The notes under the pieces are model-generated. The model ran no database searches and was not told the DNA's origin. It saw only the letters and a program-made list of their open reading frames with translations. Position numbers and translations under genes: made by a program. 26,300 bases of DNA from JAAYAY01 sp964429355 (GTDB taxonomy: Bacteria > Planctomycetota > Planctomycetia > Pirellulales > Thermoguttaceae), in contig CAYSCH010000096.1 of the NCBI GenBank assembly GCA_964429355.1, positions 1-26,300 of the forward strand, in the 5' to 3' direction. The first letter of the stretch is position 1. Every line of letters starts with the position of its first letter. Below are positions 23,602-26,300 of this stretch, piece by piece.

Positions 23602-24627
23602 TCAGGGGGCGTTGCCGGGAATTGGGATCCAGTCGGGCTCCTTGTTGCTGTTGCCGTCGGTGGTGATGGCGATCCAGCGATTGGTGGTACTGGCGTCGGC
23701 GACACAGATGTTCCAGTCGGGGGCGAGGAGACCCACGAGCGCCGGGGACTCGACCAGGCCTCGCTTGTACGGCCCGCGGCTGAAGGCCACGTACTTGCCG
23801 TCGGGCGACCAGTCCACATGCTGGATCTTCCAGGGCCGGGGGCTGGTGAGGATATCGTGGGCGTCCAGGACCCGGGGCTCGGGACCGGAGAAATCCAGAT
23901 CGCCGACGGCGATGGAGTAATCGCCGGAGGCCCAGGCCACCCGCCGGCCGTCGGGGCTCACGTCGGGCCGACAGCCGGGAATCTTGAGGTCGAAGAATTT
24001 CTGACCCTCTGCCTCGATCGCCAGGATGTTGTGGGCGAAGCCCATACCTCCGTGCACGGTGGCCAGGTACCACTTGCCGTCGGGTGTTGTACAAATGCAG
24101 TACATGTGCTCCAGCAGCGGATTGATGTGGGGCTGGTCCCGTCCCGTGGCCAGATCGTGAACAAAAACGCCCTTGGTGGCATAGTCGATCACGGCGAGTT
24201 TTTCGAATTCGTTCTTCAGATAGACGATGTTCTTGTCGTCGGCCGACCAACAGGCGTCGCGACCACTGGCGGCGACAAGCTGCCGGCCGGTGCCGTCGAG
24301 ATTCATGCAATAGACATTGCGGTTCTTCTTGTCTCCTTCGCCCTCATCGACGGAGAAGCAGACCTTCGCGCCGTCGTGGGAGACGTGGGGATAGAGTTCG
24401 TTGATGTCCGGGGTACGAGTGAGATTGACACGATCTGATCCGTCGGCACGGATCTGGAACAGGTCCCAGTCCTGGTCCTGGTGGCTTTCAAAGACGATGC
24501 TGTAGGGGACGCTCCTGAGTTCTTCCATGAGGTCGTTGCCGGCGGCCGATGCAAGCGGTGCAGCCAGTGCGCACGAGAGGATCAAGCCGAAGGTCATCCG
24601 GCAGGAGTACTGCGATTGTCCAGGCAT
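23602..24627 (-). CDS. Exported TolB-like beta-propeller protein (PD40 repeats)
   Basis: 341 aa from ATG 24627, with a signal peptide (MTFGLILSCALAAPLASA, cleavage near residue 28). The mature part is a run of TolB/WD40-like PD40 repeats: LYPHVSHDGAKVCFSV, DACWSADDKNIVYL, CTTPDGKWYLAT, CRPDVSPDGRRVAWAS and HVDWSPDGKYVAFS, enough for about six blades. Such propellers are usually scaffolds or ligand binders, and some relatives (oligogalacturonate lyase type) act on uronates; the resemblance to that enzyme is only in the fold. It lies 86 bp after the oxidoreductase and 115 bp before the DMFase-like gene, all on the minus strand, so an operon is likely. Only a distant ribosome binding site (AAGGA about 15 nt upstream) supports the chosen start. 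Confidence 0.82.
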   Translation of the reverse strand: MPGQSQYSCRMTFGLILSCALAAPLASAAGNDLMEELRSVPYSIVFESHQDQDWDLFQIRADGSDRVNLTRTPDINELYPHVSHDGAKVCFSVDEGEGDKKNRNVYCMNLDGTGRQLVAASGRDACWSADDKNIVYLKNEFEKLAVIDYATKGVFVHDLATGRDQPHINPLLEHMYCICTTPDGKWYLATVHGGMGFAHNILAIEAEGQKFFDLKIPGCRPDVSPDGRRVAWASGDYSIAVGDLDFSGPEPRVLDAHDILTSPRPWKIQHVDWSPDGKYVAFSRGPYKRGLVESPALVGLLAPDWNICVADASTTNRWIAITTDGNSNKEPDWIPIPGNAP

Positions 24628-24713
24628 GGCAGTCCGAATCCTTGGGTGTCGAGTTGGGGCGGCCGAGGAATGAGTGGAACGGGAGTTCAAAAGCCGGCTT
24701 TTCAGGGGGGCTC

Positions 24714-25913
24714 TCAGCCTTCTCGGATTTCGCGTTTCGCGGCATCGTAGATCTGGCGGCGGCCGGTATCGAAGGCCCGCATGGCCATGAGGGCGGGCAC
24801 GCAATGGTTGTAGCCGGCCTCGATGGGAGCGTTGGTGGCTTCGCGGGTTCGCAGGCACTGGAGCCAGTTGAGGAAGTGATCGGGTGTCTCGACGGGAGGA
24901 ACGGGTGTGGGTTCCTTGGGAAGGGCACTCGACTTGATTGCGCCGGCGCTGGAATAGGTGGGGGCTTGCCACGAGGTGAGGTCGATCGTGCCCTGGTCGC
25001 CGTAGATCTTGAGCACGTTGCCATCGCTGTTGCCAAAGTTGGTTGTGTAGCTGACCATGAAACCTTCGGGGTAGATCCAGGTTGCCTCGGCGTGGTCGGG
25101 GCAGGTGAAGCCTTCGTCTTTCCAGGTGAAGGTGCCGCCCTGGGCGACACAACTCAAGGGGAGCGTGGTGCCGACGATGTAGTTGTAGAGATCGATGTAG
25201 TGGCAACCCAGGTTGGCTATGGGACCATCGGAGAACTCGCGGTAGCCGTACCAGCCAGTCAGGAGCTTGCCGTCAAAGGGGCGCATGGGCCGATCCATGA
25301 GGAATTCCTTCCAGTCGACGTCCTCCTCTCGAATCGGTTCGGCCTTCTGCATCCACGAATACCAATAGGGCTTCCCACCGTTGCGGCACTGTTCGATCCG
25401 CGAGACCTTGCCGATCTGGCCCGTGCGGAACAGATCGCGGCAGCCCGTGCTGGTGGCGAAGCTGCGGACCTGGGTGCCCATCTGGGCAACAATCCGGTTG
25501 TCTTTGACGGCGTCGCAACAGCGGTTGAGCGACTCCATGTCCATGGCGAGGGGTTTTTCGCAGTAGGCGTCTTTCTTGGCCTTGGCGGCTGCTTCCAGAT
25601 GGGTCGCGTGGTGGTGATCGCAGGAGGCGATCATCACGGCGTCGATGTCTTTCAGGTCGAGGATCTCGCGATAGGACACGAACTGGCGTGCCGGACGTCC
25701 GTACCACTCCTCAGCGCGGGCGGCAGCACNNNNNNNNNNGGGATGGACGCCGGTCATGTGAGCCGCATAGCCTCGGCCCCCGCAGCCGATCAGGCCCAGG
25801 GCAATCCGGTCGTTGGCGCCGACAACTTTGGCATAGCTGGCTGCCGTAAGGCTCATGGCTGCTCCAGCGGAGACGGTGGCGAGGAATTGACGGCGGGTGG
25901 GATGTTGAGGCAT
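24714..25913 (-). CDS. Tat-exported Gfo/Idh/MocA oxidoreductase, interrupted by assembly gap
   Basis: Start ATG 25913 with GGAGAA upstream. The frame gives 399 codons counting the gap. The N-terminus is a twin-arginine signal (TRRQFLATVSAGAAMSLTA, Arg7-Arg8), then the nucleotide-binding GLIGCGGRGYA (40-50), DHHHATHL and CEKPLAMD. The substrate domain contains GWYGYREFSDGPIANLGCHY. Ten Ns at 25730-25739 fall in the Rossmann fold after GVHP. Family members have roughly 20 residues there (the second strand with its cofactor-selecting acidic residue), so real sequence is missing, and the open frame across the gap is not proof of continuity. It is the first gene of the cluster with the TolB-like and DMFase-like genes. 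Substrate unknown. Confidence 0.9.
   Translation of the reverse strand: MPQHPTRRQFLATVSAGAAMSLTAASYAKVVGANDRIALGLIGCGGRGYAAHMTGVHPXXXXAAARAEEWYGRPARQFVSYREILDLKDIDAVMIASCDHHHATHLEAAAKAKKDAYCEKPLAMDMESLNRCCDAVKDNRIVAQMGTQVRSFATSTGCRDLFRTGQIGKVSRIEQCRNGGKPYWYSWMQKAEPIREEDVDWKEFLMDRPMRPFDGKLLTGWYGYREFSDGPIANLGCHYIDLYNYIVGTTLPLSCVAQGGTFTWKDEGFTCPDHAEATWIYPEGFMVSYTTNFGNSDGNVLKIYGDQGTIDLTSWQAPTYSSAGAIKSSALPKEPTPVPPVETPDHFLNWLQCLRTREATNAPIEAGYNHCVPALMAMRAFDTGRRQIYDAAKREIREG
25730..25739. other. Assembly gap (10 Ns)
   Basis: Ten undetermined bases inside the Gfo/Idh/MocA gene. The round number and the missing stretch of conserved fold suggest a scaffolding placeholder of unknown true length. Confidence 0.98.
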
Positions 25914-26049
25914 GTTCGGTTCTCCAGAGCAAGCGGGAAATGCGGGCGGGGCAGGCCATCGAAGGACTGGGATAGGCAACCAGCGCCTCAGGTTTTACTC
26001 CCGGCCGGGGCGCAAGTCAACAATCTGGTAATGACGAGGATGTCCATTG

Positions 26050-26069
26050 GCCTTGCGTGATTCCCGGAG
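26050..26069 (-). repeat. Copy 2 of the dispersed 20-bp repeat
   Basis: GCCTTGCGTGATTCCCGGAG, the exact reverse complement of 415-434. This copy is also intergenic, about 137 bp upstream of the start of the oxidoreductase gene. Confidence 0.7.
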
Positions 26070-26217
26070 GAAACTGTGGCAAGGCACTGAGGAACTGGAA
26101 GGGGCGGGGCTGACAGAGAACCCGAGTGCGGGCGACCAGGGACGCCGGTTGCACAAACCACGCCCTTCGGAGGCGGCAGGGCCGTTGAGCCGGTACGAGC
26201 TGCCGCTCGGCTGGCAA

Positions 26218-26300
26218 GGAGCAAGGAGCAAGGAGCAAGGAGCGGGGAGCAAGGAGCAAGGAGCAAGGAGCAAGGAGCAAGGAGCAAGGAGCAAGGAGCA
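26218..26300. repeat. Heptanucleotide tandem repeat GGAGCAA
   Basis: Eleven full heptamers run from 26218 to 26294, all GGAGCAA except the fourth (GGAGCGG at 26239), followed by a partial unit up to the window end. The array certainly may continue beyond the window. The low divergence suggests recent expansion by replication slippage. It shares period and core (GGAG) with the 4264 array. Confidence 0.93.

Larger units (their letters stand above)
25914..26300. other. Noncoding stretch at the right end
   Basis: 387 bp upstream of the oxidoreductase gene. It holds the second copy of the 20-bp dispersed repeat and the heptamer array. Open frames on the minus strand are created by the heptamer repeat itself and are not genes. 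No promoter is clear. Confidence 0.5.

Noticed and set aside
21927..23666. Long frames on the plus strand opposite the DMFase-like gene
   Set aside because: No signal peptide or family motif; explained by codon bias of the minus-strand gene.
24549..26060. 503-codon plus-strand frame opposite the right-end cluster
   Set aside because: Mirror frame of the oxidoreductase; it also crosses the N gap and has no recognised domain.
26218..26300. Regular repeat taken as a CRISPR array or Leu/Ala/Pro-rich peptide
   Set aside because: A 7-bp unit without spacers is not CRISPR, and the open minus frames arise only because the repeat lacks stop codons.
1..26300. tRNA, rRNA or phage genes
   Set aside because: I looked for the T-loop consensus, cloverleaf-like spacing and structural phage genes and saw none; a covariance-model scan would settle the RNA part.

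Overview
The window looks like part of a draft or metagenome-assembled genome of a planctomycete, probably of the Pirellulales type. The phylum call is firm: there is a DUF1559 prepilin-like protein with a C-terminal H-X9-DG motif, an ECF sigma factor overlapping a giant Ser/Thr kinase with WD40 repeats, and two Tat-exported Gfo/Idh/MocA oxidoreductases. The family-level placement is a guess. The DNA is GC-rich, so long mirror-frame ORFs lie antisense to nearly every gene. A run of ten Ns at 25730-25739 marks an assembly gap.

Layout. 1-480: a small two-gene module on the minus strand (an 85-aa protein overlapping a nucleotidyltransferase-like gene). The second gene is broken at about position 64, where an inverted repeat begins. 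515-1759: an MFS sugar-acid-type transporter. 1991-3895: a secreted GDSL esterase fused to an autotransporter beta-barrel. 4348-8331: an HrpA-type RNA helicase with a perfect palindrome upstream. 8460-13080 (plus strand): a promoter-like region, an ECF sigma factor, then an overlapping 1125-aa protein carrying an anti-sigma-like zinc motif, a zinc ribbon, a kinase domain, one membrane helix and 14 WD40-like repeats, with a noncoding stretch and a strong intrinsic terminator behind it. 13241-13519: a small protein with a BamE/SmpA-like motif. 13590-14897: Gfo/Idh/MocA oxidoreductase. 15045-16652: L-aspartate oxidase (nadB). 17011-18273: a small lipoprotein and a DUF1559 protein. 18274-19380: 1.1 kb without a convincing gene. 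19381-21842 (plus): an AraC/XylR-type regulator and a divergent L-arabinose/L-fucose isomerase-like enzyme. 21927-25913 (minus): a probable operon of a Tat-exported oxidoreductase, an exported TolB-like beta-propeller and an exported protein related to the large subunit of N,N-dimethylformamidase. 25914-26300: noncoding DNA ending in a heptanucleotide tandem repeat.

How the genes fit together. The transporter, the two oxidoreductases, the isomerase and the AraC-type regulator suggest breakdown of unusual sugars or sugar acids, typical of planctomycete accessory DNA; no complete pathway is present. The sigma factor and kinase form one tight signalling unit. The most unusual features are the composite sigma/anti-sigma/kinase arrangement, the GDSL autotransporter, the three-gene exported cluster at the right end, three short-period repeat arrays with a varying base, and a 20-bp sequence present in opposite orientation near both ends of the window.
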